DNA from: Oribacterium asaccharolyticum ACB7
GTDB taxonomy: Bacteria > Bacillota > Clostridia > Lachnospirales > Lachnospiraceae
NCBI RefSeq assembly: GCF_000238075.1
Contig: NZ_JH414504.1
Span: forward strand, 1,034,504-1,098,503
DNA: 64,000 bases
Direction: 5' to 3'
The position numbers and the translations under genes were made by a program. The notes beneath the pieces were generated by a model, which saw nothing but the letters and a program-made list of their open reading frames with translations, did not search any database and was not told the origin of the DNA. Shown here one piece after another: positions 1 through 8,566 of this stretch; positions within the stretch are counted from its first letter, which is position 1, and the number at the start of each line of letters is the position of its first letter.

Positions 1-513
1 CTTTTTTCGCATCATTTCATAATATTGAAACAATGGAAGAAAGTTTTCATTTTTCTCTTCCCGCAGAAAAGCAAGTCTTTCTTCTTCTGTAATTGACTTA
101 AAGTAGGATATCTGATTGCAGTAGTTTGGAAGCAGTTCCTCCACCTCTTCCCTTGCGATTCCCTGCTCCAAAAAATACCGACTAATCCAATCCATTTTTT
201 CATAGAGGTCGACAAGATTCTCTTTTCCCACTCCTCTTCCTTCTTTCAAAAGTGACAGGCAAAGAGCATGAATCGTTGAAAAATGGGGAGACACCCCGGA
301 AAGCCCTCTCTTTCGAAAGCGCAAAGCCATTTCCTTACTGGAAGCCCTTGTAAAGGAAAGCAACAAACAGGACCCGGAATCAGTGGCATTTTTTAAAAGA
401 TAGACAAGCCTTTCAGTCAGTACCGTGGTCTTTCCCGAGCCCGGTCCCGCAACAACAAGAACAGCTCTTGCCTGAGATGATATTGCTTTTTCCTGTTCTT
501 TGGTGAATGCCAT
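1..513 (-). CDS. UvrD/PcrA-like superfamily 1 DNA helicase, N-terminal part (runs off window)
   Basis: The minus-strand frame opens with ATG at 513 and stays open to base 1, giving 171 residues and no stop, so the gene continues beyond the window. The N-terminus begins MAFTKEQEKAI, followed by a Walker A motif AGPGSGKTT at about residues 22-30 and LLLSFTRASSKEMALRFRKR (motif Ia type), then FSTIHALCLSLL. This order is the 1A domain of UvrD/PcrA/Rep helicases, which unwind DNA 3'-5' with ATP. Motifs II to VI lie outside the window, so the exact subfamily cannot be assigned. A terminator-like hairpin separates it from the upstream 3D-domain gene, so it probably has its own promoter; a TATAAT-like hexamer sits at 552-557 on the minus strand. 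Confidence 0.85.
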   Translation of the reverse strand, partial: MAFTKEQEKAISSQARAVLVVAGPGSGKTTVLTERLVYLLKNATDSGSCLLLSFTRASSKEMALRFRKRGLSGVSPHFSTIHALCLSLLKEGRGVGKENLVDLYEKMDWISRYFLEQGIAREEVEELLPNYCNQISYFKSITEEERLAFLREEKNENFLPLFQYYEMMRKK

Positions 514-561
514 TTCCCTGTCCTTCCTCTTTGTTTCATGGATTTTTTCTTATTATAGTAT

Positions 562-604
562 AAAAAAAACAGCTATTCCACATATCCTGAAATAGCTGTT
601 TTTC
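562..604 (-). terminator. Rho-independent terminator after the 3D-domain gene
   Basis: An 11-bp stem (arms AAACAGCTATT and AATAGCTGTTT, 567-577 and 591-601) is followed on the minus strand by a run of T (561-569). It lies just after the stop of the gene at 615-1142. A T run also follows it on the plus strand, so it could act both ways. Confidence 0.8.
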
Positions 605-614
605 TTAAAATGCT

Positions 615-1142
615 TTATCCTATTCGATAAACCTGCGTATAACGCAAGGTCTGATGCGCCACTTTATGGCTATCAAAAAAGATGTCGATATGGTTGTTCT
701 TTACCGCTCCTCCAACATCTTCCGCAATGTATTCCTGTCCATCAATCAAGAGCCTGGTTCCCAGCGGAATCACCCTGGGATCAACTGCAACCGTTCTGCC
801 CGCCTTAGCCAACTTTCCGGAAGCCGTTCTTCTTCCATACCCCTCAGAACAGCTATAGCAGGGGCAGTAGCCGGTAATTTTAAAGGTTCCGAGCGGAGTC
901 AAGGCGGTACCGGCTACACCGCTTCCGTCCGTTCCGCTGTCCTTTTCAAGCACAGCCTTCTCAGCCTGCTTTTCCACTTCCGTTTTCTCAGTACCTTCCG
1001 TGGAAAAATACAAAACATCTCCCAAACTTTCCGTTGTGTAGCTTCCGATAACGCTTTCCGCCTTCACCGTTTTAAAGGAACACAGGGTGAATAAACAGAA
1101 AAGGACAGCAGACACAAGCATTTTTCTTTTTTCAATGTACAA
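615..1142 (-). CDS. Secreted 3D-domain protein (cell-wall type), copy 1
   Basis: This 175-residue protein has a basic N-terminus (KRK) and a hydrophobic stretch ending near VKAES, i.e. a signal peptide. An acidic linker follows, then a C-terminal 3D domain (about residues 85-172): GTFKITGYCPC, TASG, VAVDP, IPLGTRLLI, EDVGGAVKNNHIDIFF. The three conserved Asp and the double-psi beta-barrel pattern match the 3D family, related to MltA-like murein-acting proteins, so a peptidoglycan role is inferred. Position 1142 is a TTG codon with AAAGAGGG seven bases upstream; an ATG at 1121 (MLVSAV) is the alternative but has a poorer ribosome site. It lies 46 bp after a paralogue on the same strand (1189-1668), and the two probably share a transcript. 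Confidence 0.85.
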   Translation of the reverse strand: MYIEKRKMLVSAVLFCLFTLCSFKTVKAESVIGSYTTESLGDVLYFSTEGTEKTEVEKQAEKAVLEKDSGTDGSGVAGTALTPLGTFKITGYCPCYSCSEGYGRRTASGKLAKAGRTVAVDPRVIPLGTRLLIDGQEYIAEDVGGAVKNNHIDIFFDSHKVAHQTLRYTQVYRIG

Positions 1143-1188
1143 AATAAAACCCTCTTTCTTATCCGGTTAAACACCGGTAAAATTGATT

Positions 1189-1668
1189 CTACTCACTCTT
1201 TGGCACAGCTACATAGACTTCACTGTACACTCTTCCGGAACGGGTAAGCGCTCTTGCTTCCTCCATAGTAGAAAAATAAATATCCACCATTTTTCCCTTA
1301 ACTCCGGAACCGATATCTTCTACTGTATAAACGGTATCCCCGATAAAAATCTTAGTTCCCAAAGGTAAAACCTTCAAATCTGCAGCAACAGTATGGTTCG
1401 CCTTTGTCGGTGCTCCGGAATAGGTCATTCCGTCTCCACTGTATCCTACAAGCTGGAACGTCCCTAAGGAAGCTCCTTTCGTATATCCTTGACTTTCCGA
1501 ACTTGCTTCGTTTGCCGTAGTAGACTCCGGATTCAAATCATATTCAATGATTTCTCCCTTTCCCTGAGGAGCGCTCTGTCCTTCTGCTAATGAGGTTATG
1601 GGGAAAGAGAAGAGCATAAAAGCCAGAGCAAAGAACAAGCTCAACTTTTCTTTTCCTATTTTTAACAT
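1189..1668 (-). CDS. Secreted 3D-domain protein, copy 2
   Basis: The 159-residue product has a signal peptide (KEKLSLFFALAFMLFSF, cleavage probably after SLAEG) and a C-terminal 3D-type domain with GTFQLVGYSG, VAADLKVLPLGTKIF, VEDIGSGVKGKMVDIYF. Compared with its neighbour at 615-1142 it lacks the CPC/CSEG cysteines and has a shorter linker, so the pair looks like an old tandem duplication that has diverged. The Asp residues in AAD, EDIG and VDIYF are kept, so the barrel should be intact. It is the first gene of a probable two-gene unit. A GGAGGATAT ribosome site lies just upstream of the ATG. Confidence 0.82.
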   Translation of the reverse strand: MLKIGKEKLSLFFALAFMLFSFPITSLAEGQSAPQGKGEIIEYDLNPESTTANEASSESQGYTKGASLGTFQLVGYSGDGMTYSGAPTKANHTVAADLKVLPLGTKIFIGDTVYTVEDIGSGVKGKMVDIYFSTMEEARALTRSGRVYSEVYVAVPKSE

Positions 1669-1773
1669 AGATATCCTCCTTATTTTTTGGATTCTAGCAC
1701 AATTTTTAAGAAAGTATCTTTCATTTCTCTTACATCTGTATAAACTAATTTTTCCGTTTTTCAGAACATTTAT

Positions 1774-2802
1774 TTATGAAAAATAGTCTTTTTCTTCTCC
1801 GCACAGAAGAACTTCCAAGGCCAATTGCTCCGCAATTTTCCCCTGCCGGATTTCTTCCTCCAGCCGCAGTAAGGCATGCATCAAATCCTCCAGCGCTTCC
1901 AGAGTATAGCTTCTGGCTTCACTGCAAAAGCGTCTTACTCTCCAGGGTTCCATAGAAAGTGCTTGCGCAATATCCCGTTCAGCTTTTCCCTCAGTTAGCA
2001 TTTCCCTTACAATCAGAAGCTTCGTTACATTGTTTTTAATCATACTTCGAATTTTAGTAGGGCTTTCCTCCAGTTGCAGAAGATCTCCATAATAACGGAA
2101 AAGCGTCTCCCGATTTCCTCTTCCCAAAGCTTCAATCAGGTCAAATATTTTATCTTCCGGAAGCTTTTTTACACTAAGCTCTATGCTTTCTTCCGTGACC
2201 TCTATCTCCTCTCCTAAAAAGGAAATGACTTTTTGGCACTCCGCTTCAATCCGATACATATTATTGCCTGTGCGCTCCAGGAGTTTCTGCAAAAGAGGTC
2301 TGGTAATCTGCTTTTTTTCTTTTTTAAAAAATTGAAAAGCAAAGCGCTCCAAAAAATCGGCATCCTGCACTGTACAGGGAAGAATAAGTCCCCTGTCCTT
2401 TACAGTCTTATAAAAGGAACTCCGCTTGTCCACTTTTTCTTCCAGAAAAAGCATTACCGTAGTCCGGGGACTGGTCTTTAAATATTGCACAAAATCATCG
2501 GAAAGTTTTTTCTTTCCTCCTATCTTCCCGTCAAACAGCATTAGACGATACGGCGCAAAAAAAGGAAGCGTCTCGGCTGTTTCAATCAGATTCTTTGTTT
2601 CCAAATTCTCTTCGATTTGGGTAATATTAATGCCCTCATTTTCGGAAAAAGCTTTCAAAAAAAGCTTCTTATAATAGGACAGCAAATATCTTTCTTCCCC
2701 ATAGAGAAGATAAAGAGGATGAAATTCACCGCTTTTCAATTCTTCCAAAAGGGTCTTTTGAGCCTTGGCAAAGGCTTCCCTTTCTTCCCGTTTTACATCC
2801 AT
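1774..2802 (-). CDS. holA: DNA polymerase III subunit delta
   Basis: The 342-residue protein has the family length and organisation of HolA, the clamp-loader subunit that opens the beta clamp: FHPLYLLYGEERYLL near the N-terminus, LPFFAPYRLMLFDG, and a C-terminal helical domain (YRIEAECQKVISFLG, IFDLIEALGRGN, WRVRRFCSEARSY). The strand interacts with DnaN and the DnaX ring. In many Firmicutes holA lies between comEC and rpsT; here rpsT and comEC are together about 9 kb away, so the usual trio is broken. It is divergent from hemW with only 64 bp between the start codons, so both promoters lie in that gap. Confidence 0.93.
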   Translation of the reverse strand: MDVKREEREAFAKAQKTLLEELKSGEFHPLYLLYGEERYLLSYYKKLFLKAFSENEGINITQIEENLETKNLIETAETLPFFAPYRLMLFDGKIGGKKKLSDDFVQYLKTSPRTTVMLFLEEKVDKRSSFYKTVKDRGLILPCTVQDADFLERFAFQFFKKEKKQITRPLLQKLLERTGNNMYRIEAECQKVISFLGEEIEVTEESIELSVKKLPEDKIFDLIEALGRGNRETLFRYYGDLLQLEESPTKIRSMIKNNVTKLLIVREMLTEGKAERDIAQALSMEPWRVRRFCSEARSYTLEALEDLMHALLRLEEEIRQGKIAEQLALEVLLCGEEKDYFS

Positions 2803-2866
2803 TTTGCTCTCCTTGCCGAAAAAAATACTCTATGGTAAAGTGGGAAAAAACGAAGAGGATTTTCCC

Positions 2867-4183
2867 ATGGACAAATTCAAAAGATTAACGGATTCCCTTG
2901 AAAAACGAGGGAAAAAGCCACTTGCATTATATATACACATTCCCTTTTGCGCAAGAAAATGCGGATACTGTGACTTTCTCTCCTTTCCTTCCACGGAAGA
3001 AAAAATGCGTTCCTATATGGAACAGCTCCGAAGAGAACTCCTTTTTCGTGCCGGAAAGCCGGGAGCGGATTGCAGCGATGATACGGAATATTTGCTCCAT
3101 TCACAGTATGAAATTGTTTCCATTTTTTTCGGTGGAGGTACACCGAGCATTGTTCCTTTTTCCGAAATAGAGAAAACGATGGAAATGGTTCGTAAACATT
3201 ATCCTTTGGCTGAAAATCCGGAAATCACGATAGAATGCAATCCCTCCTCCACGATGAAGTTGGCACTCCTTTCCTACAAAAGAGCCGGCATCAACCGCAT
3301 CTCCTTCGGTCTGCAAAGCACGAATGATGAGGAACTGGCATTTTTAGGGAGAACGCACCGCTATAATGACTTCCTAAGAGCATACCAGGATGCACGCCTT
3401 TCGGGCTTTGACAACATCAGTATAGACCTGATAAACGGAATTCCCCTGCAGACTGTTGAATCCTACACCAGAACCTTGAAAAACATCCATATGCTTCGTC
3501 CGGAACACCTCTCCGTCTATAATTTAATTGTAGAACCGGGAACAAGATTTTATCACTTGCAAAAGGAAGGAAAGCTTCCTCTCCCAAGTGAAGACGAGCT
3601 TGTCAATATGGATAAGCTGACGCTGGAATGGGCGGCAAAAATGGGGATGGAGCGATATGAAATCAGCAATTTTGCAAAACCGGACTATTTTTCCCTTCAC
3701 AACTTCAATTACTGGTCGGATGTCCCTTACCTGGGCTTCGGCATCGGCGCCTCTTCCTATTTTCAAAAATCCCGTTGGAAGAATTGCAACAATTTAAGAA
3801 AATACATGGAAATTGCCTTCCCCTCGGAAGAGGATAGAGGGCTTAAAATCACACAGACTTCAAGTACAGTCACAGGAATGTGCAAAGAAATCGAATCCTC
3901 CCCAGAAAAACAGAATCAAATTGAAAAAGAACTCACGGCAGACAGGCATGCTTTGAGCAAAAAAGAGCAGATGGAAGAGTTCTTCTTTTTAGGACTCCGC
4001 CGCACGGAGGGTATTACGGAAATGGATTTCGTTGCAAGATTTTCCGTGGATATGCATCAGCTTTACGGGGAGGTTCTTTCACAGCTTGTAAAAGAAGGCT
4101 ATCTCATTCATAAGAATTCGCGTTACTATTTTACCGAAGAAGGACTGGATTTATCCAATCAATTGCTTGTACGTTTTTTGTAG
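2867..4183 (+). CDS. hemW: HemW-type radical SAM heme chaperone (coproporphyrinogen-oxidase-like)
   Basis: The start at 2867 (MDKFKRLTD) is preferred over upstream options because GAGGAT precedes it and the radical SAM core starts soon after. The 438 residues carry the HemW hallmark IHIPFCARKCGYCDF (CxxxCxxC cluster for a 4Fe-4S centre), FGGGTPS, and the SAM-binding GLQSTNDEELAFLGRTH. HemW inserts or carries heme and is often misnamed HemN. The C-terminal HemN-like domain (EQMEEFFFLGLRRTEGI) is present. A hydrophilic insert of roughly 40 residues (around 330-370, Thr/Ser then Glu/Lys rich) separates the two domains and makes the protein longer than usual. No heme biosynthesis genes are nearby. 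Confidence 0.9.
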   Translation: MDKFKRLTDSLEKRGKKPLALYIHIPFCARKCGYCDFLSFPSTEEKMRSYMEQLRRELLFRAGKPGADCSDDTEYLLHSQYEIVSIFFGGGTPSIVPFSEIEKTMEMVRKHYPLAENPEITIECNPSSTMKLALLSYKRAGINRISFGLQSTNDEELAFLGRTHRYNDFLRAYQDARLSGFDNISIDLINGIPLQTVESYTRTLKNIHMLRPEHLSVYNLIVEPGTRFYHLQKEGKLPLPSEDELVNMDKLTLEWAAKMGMERYEISNFAKPDYFSLHNFNYWSDVPYLGFGIGASSYFQKSRWKNCNNLRKYMEIAFPSEEDRGLKITQTSSTVTGMCKEIESSPEKQNQIEKELTADRHALSKKEQMEEFFFLGLRRTEGITEMDFVARFSVDMHQLYGEVLSQLVKEGYLIHKNSRYYFTEEGLDLSNQLLVRFL

Positions 4184-4197
4184 AAGGCTATTTTTCT

Positions 4198-5220
4198 CTA
4201 CAAAATCTTTCTAATCCACCCCTCCGGAGCCGGAATTTCTCCGTTCTGAATTCCGGAAAGTGTTTCATAAAGCTTCGCCGTAACTTCTCCCGGCTTTTCC
4301 ATACCGCTCGGGAAAAGAATTTCTCTTTCATGATCCCGGATTTTTCCTACCGGAGAAATGACAGCAGCTGTTCCACAGAGACCGCACTCCACAAAGTTCG
4401 GAACTTCCGAGAAACGAACCTGTCTTTCTTCTACCGGAATATGCAGGATATGCTCCGCTACATAGATTAAGGAACGTCTTGTAATAGAAGGAAGGATGGA
4501 ATCCGACTTCGGAATCACGAGTTTTCCTTCCTTATCTACAAAAAGGATATTGGCTCCACCGGTTTCTTCCACAAACTCTCGCTTGGCCGCATCGAGATAT
4601 ATGTTTTCCGCGAAACCTTTTTTCTTTGCAATTTCGTGGGAATGAAGACTCATCGCATAGTTTAAACCGGCTTTCACTGCTCCCGTTCCATGCGGTGCAG
4701 CACGGTCAAAGTCGGATACCATCAGCGCTATCGGCGTTGCACCTCCCTTAAAATACGGTCCTACCGGGGTTGTAAAGATACGAAACTGATACTCCTCTGC
4801 AGGCTGTACACCGATTACAATTCCGGATGCAAAAAGGTAAGGGCGGATATAAAGACTCCCTCCCGTTCCATATGGAGGAACCGAATCGACATTGGCTCTC
4901 ACCACCTCATCCAATGCGGAAAGGAAACGTTCTACAGGGAAGCTCGGCATTTCCAAAAAGGCCGCCGAATGAAACATTCTTTCCGCATTCAAATCCGGAC
5001 GGAAGCAAACGACAGATCCATCTTTCCAACGATAAGCCTTAAGCCCTTCAAAAACCTGTTGGCAATACTGTAAAATGCCTGCCGACTCATTGAGGACAAC
5101 ATTGCTGTCGCTACTCAATCCGCCCTCATCCCAGGAACCATCTTTATAGTTCGAAACATAGCGCTTTTCCGGTGTATGATAGGCAAACCCCAAATTTGAA
5201 TAATCTAATTTCTCCGCCAT
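4198..5220 (-). CDS. ilvE: Branched-chain amino acid aminotransferase
   Basis: The 340-residue class IV PLP aminotransferase transfers amino groups between glutamate and the keto acids of Leu, Ile and Val. Visible family signatures are QQVFEGLKAYR (substrate loop), RMFHSAAFLEMP, SLYIRPYLFASG, and GTGAVKAGLNYAMS, whose Lys is the Schiff-base residue. VEETGGANILFV and ITRRSLIYVA follow, with GTAAVISPVG binding the PLP phosphate near the C-terminus. The length fits the BCAT II group. It converges with hemW (14 bp between stops). An AGGAGG site precedes the ATG. No other branched-chain biosynthesis gene is in the window. Confidence 0.95.
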   Translation of the reverse strand: MAEKLDYSNLGFAYHTPEKRYVSNYKDGSWDEGGLSSDSNVVLNESAGILQYCQQVFEGLKAYRWKDGSVVCFRPDLNAERMFHSAAFLEMPSFPVERFLSALDEVVRANVDSVPPYGTGGSLYIRPYLFASGIVIGVQPAEEYQFRIFTTPVGPYFKGGATPIALMVSDFDRAAPHGTGAVKAGLNYAMSLHSHEIAKKKGFAENIYLDAAKREFVEETGGANILFVDKEGKLVIPKSDSILPSITRRSLIYVAEHILHIPVEERQVRFSEVPNFVECGLCGTAAVISPVGKIRDHEREILFPSGMEKPGEVTAKLYETLSGIQNGEIPAPEGWIRKIL

Positions 5221-5419
5221 TTTATTTCCTCCTGCTTAAAATCCCCTACACAAGAATTAAACCTTAAAACTGATTTCAACAGTATACCCGTCTTCTCTCA
5301 AGAATTCTACTCTTCCCTTTCAACTAAATTTCCGCCTTTCTCTCTACCTCAGTAATTTCACTGCTTTTTTATCTTTTTTCTCTCTTTTTCACAAAAAGAT
5401 TGTGCAAAATTTATTTTAC

Positions 5420-5447
5420 TTGTATTCCTCAAAAAAAGGAGTATACT
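5420..5447 (+). promoter_or_regulatory. Candidate promoter for the 3-hydroxyacyl-CoA dehydrogenase gene
   Basis: TTGTAT (5420-5425), a 16-bp spacer and TATACT (5442-5447) form a reasonable sigma-A promoter about 165 bp upstream of the ATG at 5612. The rest of the 391-bp gap (5221-5611) is AT-rich and holds no other gene that I can support. Confidence 0.5.
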
Positions 5448-5453
5448 AAAAAT

Positions 5454-5472
5454 ATCGATAAGAATTATCGAT
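5454..5472. promoter_or_regulatory. Palindrome resembling a Fur/PerR-family 7-1-7 operator
   Basis: The inverted repeat ATCGATAA-GAA-TTATCGAT lies 6 bp downstream of the -10 box, i.e. over the expected transcription start. Read as 7-1-7 it is CGATAAG-A-ATTATCG, close to the Fur-family consensus TGATAAT-N-ATTATCA. A perR-like gene at 19740-20165 has a better match at its own promoter. Binding is inferred, not shown. Confidence 0.4.
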
Positions 5473-5611
5473 TTCTATACTATGCATTCAGCTTATAGAA
5501 GCTAGAAAAAATTAGAATTGAAATTGTGGGAAGTTTTTCCTTCCTGCCGTCTTTATTCTTAACGAGAAACGGAGAAAAATGAATACTTCTCGTTCAAAAA
5601 AGGAGGAAATT

Positions 5612-6550
5612 ATGTTTAAAAATGTAACGGTTGCCGGTGGCGGCGTTTTGGGCAGTCAAATTGCCTTTCAGACGGCTTACTGCGGTTTTCAGGTAAAAAT
5701 CTGGTTAAGAACGGAGGCTTCCATTGAACGTTGTAAGCCGAAACTCGATAGATTAAGAGTCATTTACCTTAGTATCTTGGATGAAATGAAAAGCGGAAAT
5801 CCGGCAGCTTATGCCCGCGGATTATCAAAGAAATATCCCCTTTCCGAAGCGGAAATTGAAGATTGCAAAAAGAAAGTGGAAGAGGCCTACAAGAATATTA
5901 TCTTAACTACTTCTTATGAAGAAGCGGCAAAGGATACTGACCTTGTGATTGAAGCCATTGCCGAGAATATAGAAGAGAAAGAGAGCTTCTATACGGAACT
6001 GGCAAAACATCTCCCCGAGAAGACCGTACTTGTTACGAACTCCTCTACTCTTCTCCCAAGTACCTTCGCAAAATATACAGGACGCCCGGAGAAATTCCTG
6101 GCGCTCCACTTTGCAAACAATATTTACAAGAGTAACACAGCGGAGATCATGGGACACGCCGGTACGGAGCAGAAATATTATGACGCAGTCGTTTCCTTTG
6201 CAGATGAGATCAACATGGTCCCGCTCAAAGTTTTAAAGGAACAGCCCGGCTATATCTTAAATTCCATGCTGGTTCCCTTCCTGACCGCCGCCGAATCCTT
6301 ACTGGCACTCGGTGTTGCGGACTTTGAGACCATCGATAAAACCTGGAAGCTCGGAACAGGCTCTCCCTACGGTCCCTTCCAGATTCTGGATATCGTAGGC
6401 TTAACGACCGCTTACAACATCGTCATCTTAAACCCTGCTGCAAAGGATCCGAACAGCGTACAGGGAAAGATTGCTGCAACACTGAAAGAAAAAATCGATC
6501 AGGGAAAGACCGGAATCAGTGCCGGAGAGGGCTTCTACAAGTACAAGTAG
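5612..6550 (+). CDS. 3-hydroxyacyl-CoA dehydrogenase (3-hydroxybutyryl-CoA dehydrogenase-like)
   Basis: The start is set at 5612 because AAAGGAGG lies immediately upstream; an in-frame ATG at 5579 lacks such a site. The 312-residue protein has an N-terminal Rossmann NAD-binding fold (VTVAGGGVLGSQIAFQTA, then DTDLVIEAIAENIEEK), NSSTLLPS, and LHFANN where the family has the catalytic His of HF-NP. The C-terminal helical domain starts near QPGYILNSML. It should oxidise 3-hydroxyacyl-CoA or reduce acetoacetyl-CoA with NAD(H). No thiolase, crotonase or butyryl-CoA dehydrogenase gene is adjacent, so its place in butyrate or other acyl metabolism is not proven. A possible Fur-like operator overlaps its promoter region. 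Confidence 0.85.
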   Translation: MFKNVTVAGGGVLGSQIAFQTAYCGFQVKIWLRTEASIERCKPKLDRLRVIYLSILDEMKSGNPAAYARGLSKKYPLSEAEIEDCKKKVEEAYKNIILTTSYEEAAKDTDLVIEAIAENIEEKESFYTELAKHLPEKTVLVTNSSTLLPSTFAKYTGRPEKFLALHFANNIYKSNTAEIMGHAGTEQKYYDAVVSFADEINMVPLKVLKEQPGYILNSMLVPFLTAAESLLALGVADFETIDKTWKLGTGSPYGPFQILDIVGLTTAYNIVILNPAAKDPNSVQGKIAATLKEKIDQGKTGISAGEGFYKYK

Positions 6551-6569
6551 AATAAGAAAAAGAGGATAG

Positions 6570-6633
6570 AAAAAGAGATTGTAGATAAAAGACAGGACTA
6601 AGTTCCTATTTCTTTTTATCTACAATCTCTTTT
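6570..6633. terminator. Long bidirectional terminator between two convergent genes
   Basis: Complementary arms of about 20 bp (6570-6591 and 6612-6633, core AGAGATTGTAGATAAAA) enclose a loop of about 20 nt and are flanked by A and T runs on the two sides. It can end both the dehydrogenase gene (plus) and lepA (minus). Confidence 0.85.
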
Positions 6634-8448
6634 TTAGTCCTCATCCAGTTTCAACACGGACATGAAGGCACTCTGCGGAATCTCTACGTTTCCGAACTGA
6701 CGCATCCGTTTCTTTCCTTCCTTCTGTTTTTCAAGAAGCTTCTTTTTACGGGATACGTCTCCGCCATAGCACTTCGCAAGCACATCCTTCCGAAGCGCTT
6801 TAATCGTTTCTCTTGCCACAATATGACCGCCGATGGCTGCCTGAATCGGAATCTCGAAGAGCTGCCTCGGAATCTCATTTTTCAGCTTTTCACACATCTT
6901 CTTTCCGCGCTCATAAGCCGAATCCGCATGAACGATAAAGGACAGTGCATCAATCTGCTGCTTATTCACCAGAATGTCCAGCTTCACCATTTTTCCTTCC
7001 TGATAGCCTTTCAGCGTATAGTCAAAGCTTGCGTAACCTTTACTCCTGGACTTTAAGGCGTCAAAGAAGTCATAGATGATTTCATTTAGGGGCAAATCGT
7101 ATTTCAGAAGCGCCCTTGTCTTATCAATATACTCCGTGCTCTTATACACTCCGCGTCTTTCCTGACAAAGGGTCATAATCGCGCCCACAAACTCAGAGGT
7201 TACCATTACTTCCGCTTCTACAATCGGCTCTTCCATGCGAAGAATCTCCGCCGGATCCGGAAGATTGGACGGATTCGTCAGCTCTATCATCGAGCCGTCC
7301 GTTTTATAGACATGGTAAATAACGGAGGGCGCCGTCGTGACCAAGTCCAGGTCATACTCTCTTTCCAGTCTTTCCTGCACCACATCGAGATGAAGCAGTC
7401 CCAGAAAACCGCAGCGGAAGCCGAAGCCGAGTGCCGCGGAAGTCTCCGGCTCATATTGGAGTGCCGCATCATTTAACTGCAACTTTTCCAAGGCGTCCCG
7501 TAAATCCGGATATTTCTGACTGTCGGAGGGATAAATTCCGCAGTAAACCATGGAAAGCACCTTCTTATAGCCGGGAAGGGCTTCCTTTGCAGGGTGCATA
7601 ACGGACGTCACCGTATCTCCCACTCTGGCATCCCGAATGTTCTTAATGGATGCCGTGAGATATCCTACCATTCCGCTAGAAAGCTCCTCTGCCGGAATAA
7701 ACTGCCCGGGGGCAAAGGTTCCCACTTCCGTTACCGTGAATTCCGCGCCGGTTGCCATAAAGCGGATGGCATCACCTTTCTTTACACGACCTTCCTTTAT
7801 GCGCATGAAAATGATAACTCCGCGGTAGCTGTCATAGAGGGAGTCAAATACCAATGCCTGAAGGGGATTCTCCGGACTCCCTTTCGGTGCGGGAAGACGA
7901 TGCACCACCGCTTCCAGTACTTCTTCCACATTCAAACCGGTTTTTGCGGAAATCTGCGGTGCATCCATCGCTTCAAGACCGATTACATCTTCAATTTCAT
8001 GGGCAACCAGTTCCGGGTCTGCCGAAGGGAGATCTACCTTATTAATAACGGGAATGATTTCGAGGTCATGATCCAGTGCAAGATAGGTATTGGCCAACGT
8101 CTGCGCCTGAATCCCCTGCGTTGCATCCACTACAAGAATGGCTCCATCACAGGCCGCAAGAGCACGACTCACTTCATAGTTAAAGTCTACGTGCCCCGGT
8201 GTATCAATCAGATTAAAGATATACTCCTTCCCGTCCTTCGCCTTATAGACGATGCGGACAGTCTGCGACTTAATCGTGATTCCGCGTTCCCGTTCGATAT
8301 CCATATTGTCCAGAACCTGCGCCTGCATCTCCCGTTCCGTCAGTGTCCCGGTCTTCTCAATAATACGGTCTGCCAAAGTGGACTTCCCGTGATCAATATG
8401 CGCAATAATGCAAAAGTTCCGAATTCTGTCCTGCTGTATCTTCTCCAT
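6634..8448 (-). CDS. lepA: Elongation factor 4 (back-translocating GTPase LepA)
   Basis: The 604-residue translational GTPase has the standard LepA length. G motifs are clear: [14 protein letters not shown] (G1), [10 protein letters not shown] (G2), DTPGHVDF (G3) and NKVDLP (G4). The LepA-specific C-terminal domain ends in [19 protein letters not shown] followed by [12 protein letters not shown], the conserved tail that reaches the peptidyl-transferase centre. It acts on stalled ribosomes. A large open frame on the opposite strand (7594-8619) is only its shadow. The gene lies 118 bp downstream of the start side of the surface-protein locus and shares its strand. Confidence 0.97.
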   Translation of the reverse strand: MEKIQQDRIRNFCIIAHIDHGKSTLADRIIEKTGTLTEREMQAQVLDNMDIERERGITIKSQTVRIVYKAKDGKEYIFNLIDTPGHVDFNYEVSRALAACDGAILVVDATQGIQAQTLANTYLALDHDLEIIPVINKVDLPSADPELVAHEIEDVIGLEAMDAPQISAKTGLNVEEVLEAVVHRLPAPKGSPENPLQALVFDSLYDSYRGVIIFMRIKEGRVKKGDAIRFMATGAEFTVTEVGTFAPGQFIPAEELSSGMVGYLTASIKNIRDARVGDTVTSVMHPAKEALPGYKKVLSMVYCGIYPSDSQKYPDLRDALEKLQLNDAALQYEPETSAALGFGFRCGFLGLLHLDVVQERLEREYDLDLVTTAPSVIYHVYKTDGSMIELTNPSNLPDPAEILRMEEPIVEAEVMVTSEFVGAIMTLCQERRGVYKSTEYIDKTRALLKYDLPLNEIIYDFFDALKSRSKGYASFDYTLKGYQEGKMVKLDILVNKQQIDALSFIVHADSAYERGKKMCEKLKNEIPRQLFEIPIQAAIGGHIVARETIKALRKDVLAKCYGGDVSRKKKLLEKQKEGKKRMRQFGNVEIPQSAFMSVLKLDED

Positions 8449-8566
8449 CGTAGCTCCTATATCCTACTCCTTAAAATGGAACAAACTGTATTCAAGAGCA
8501 GTCCTGCCTACAGGTATTTCCAAGCAAACAATCTTTCGGAACTATACCATAAGAAGAGAAACTTTT

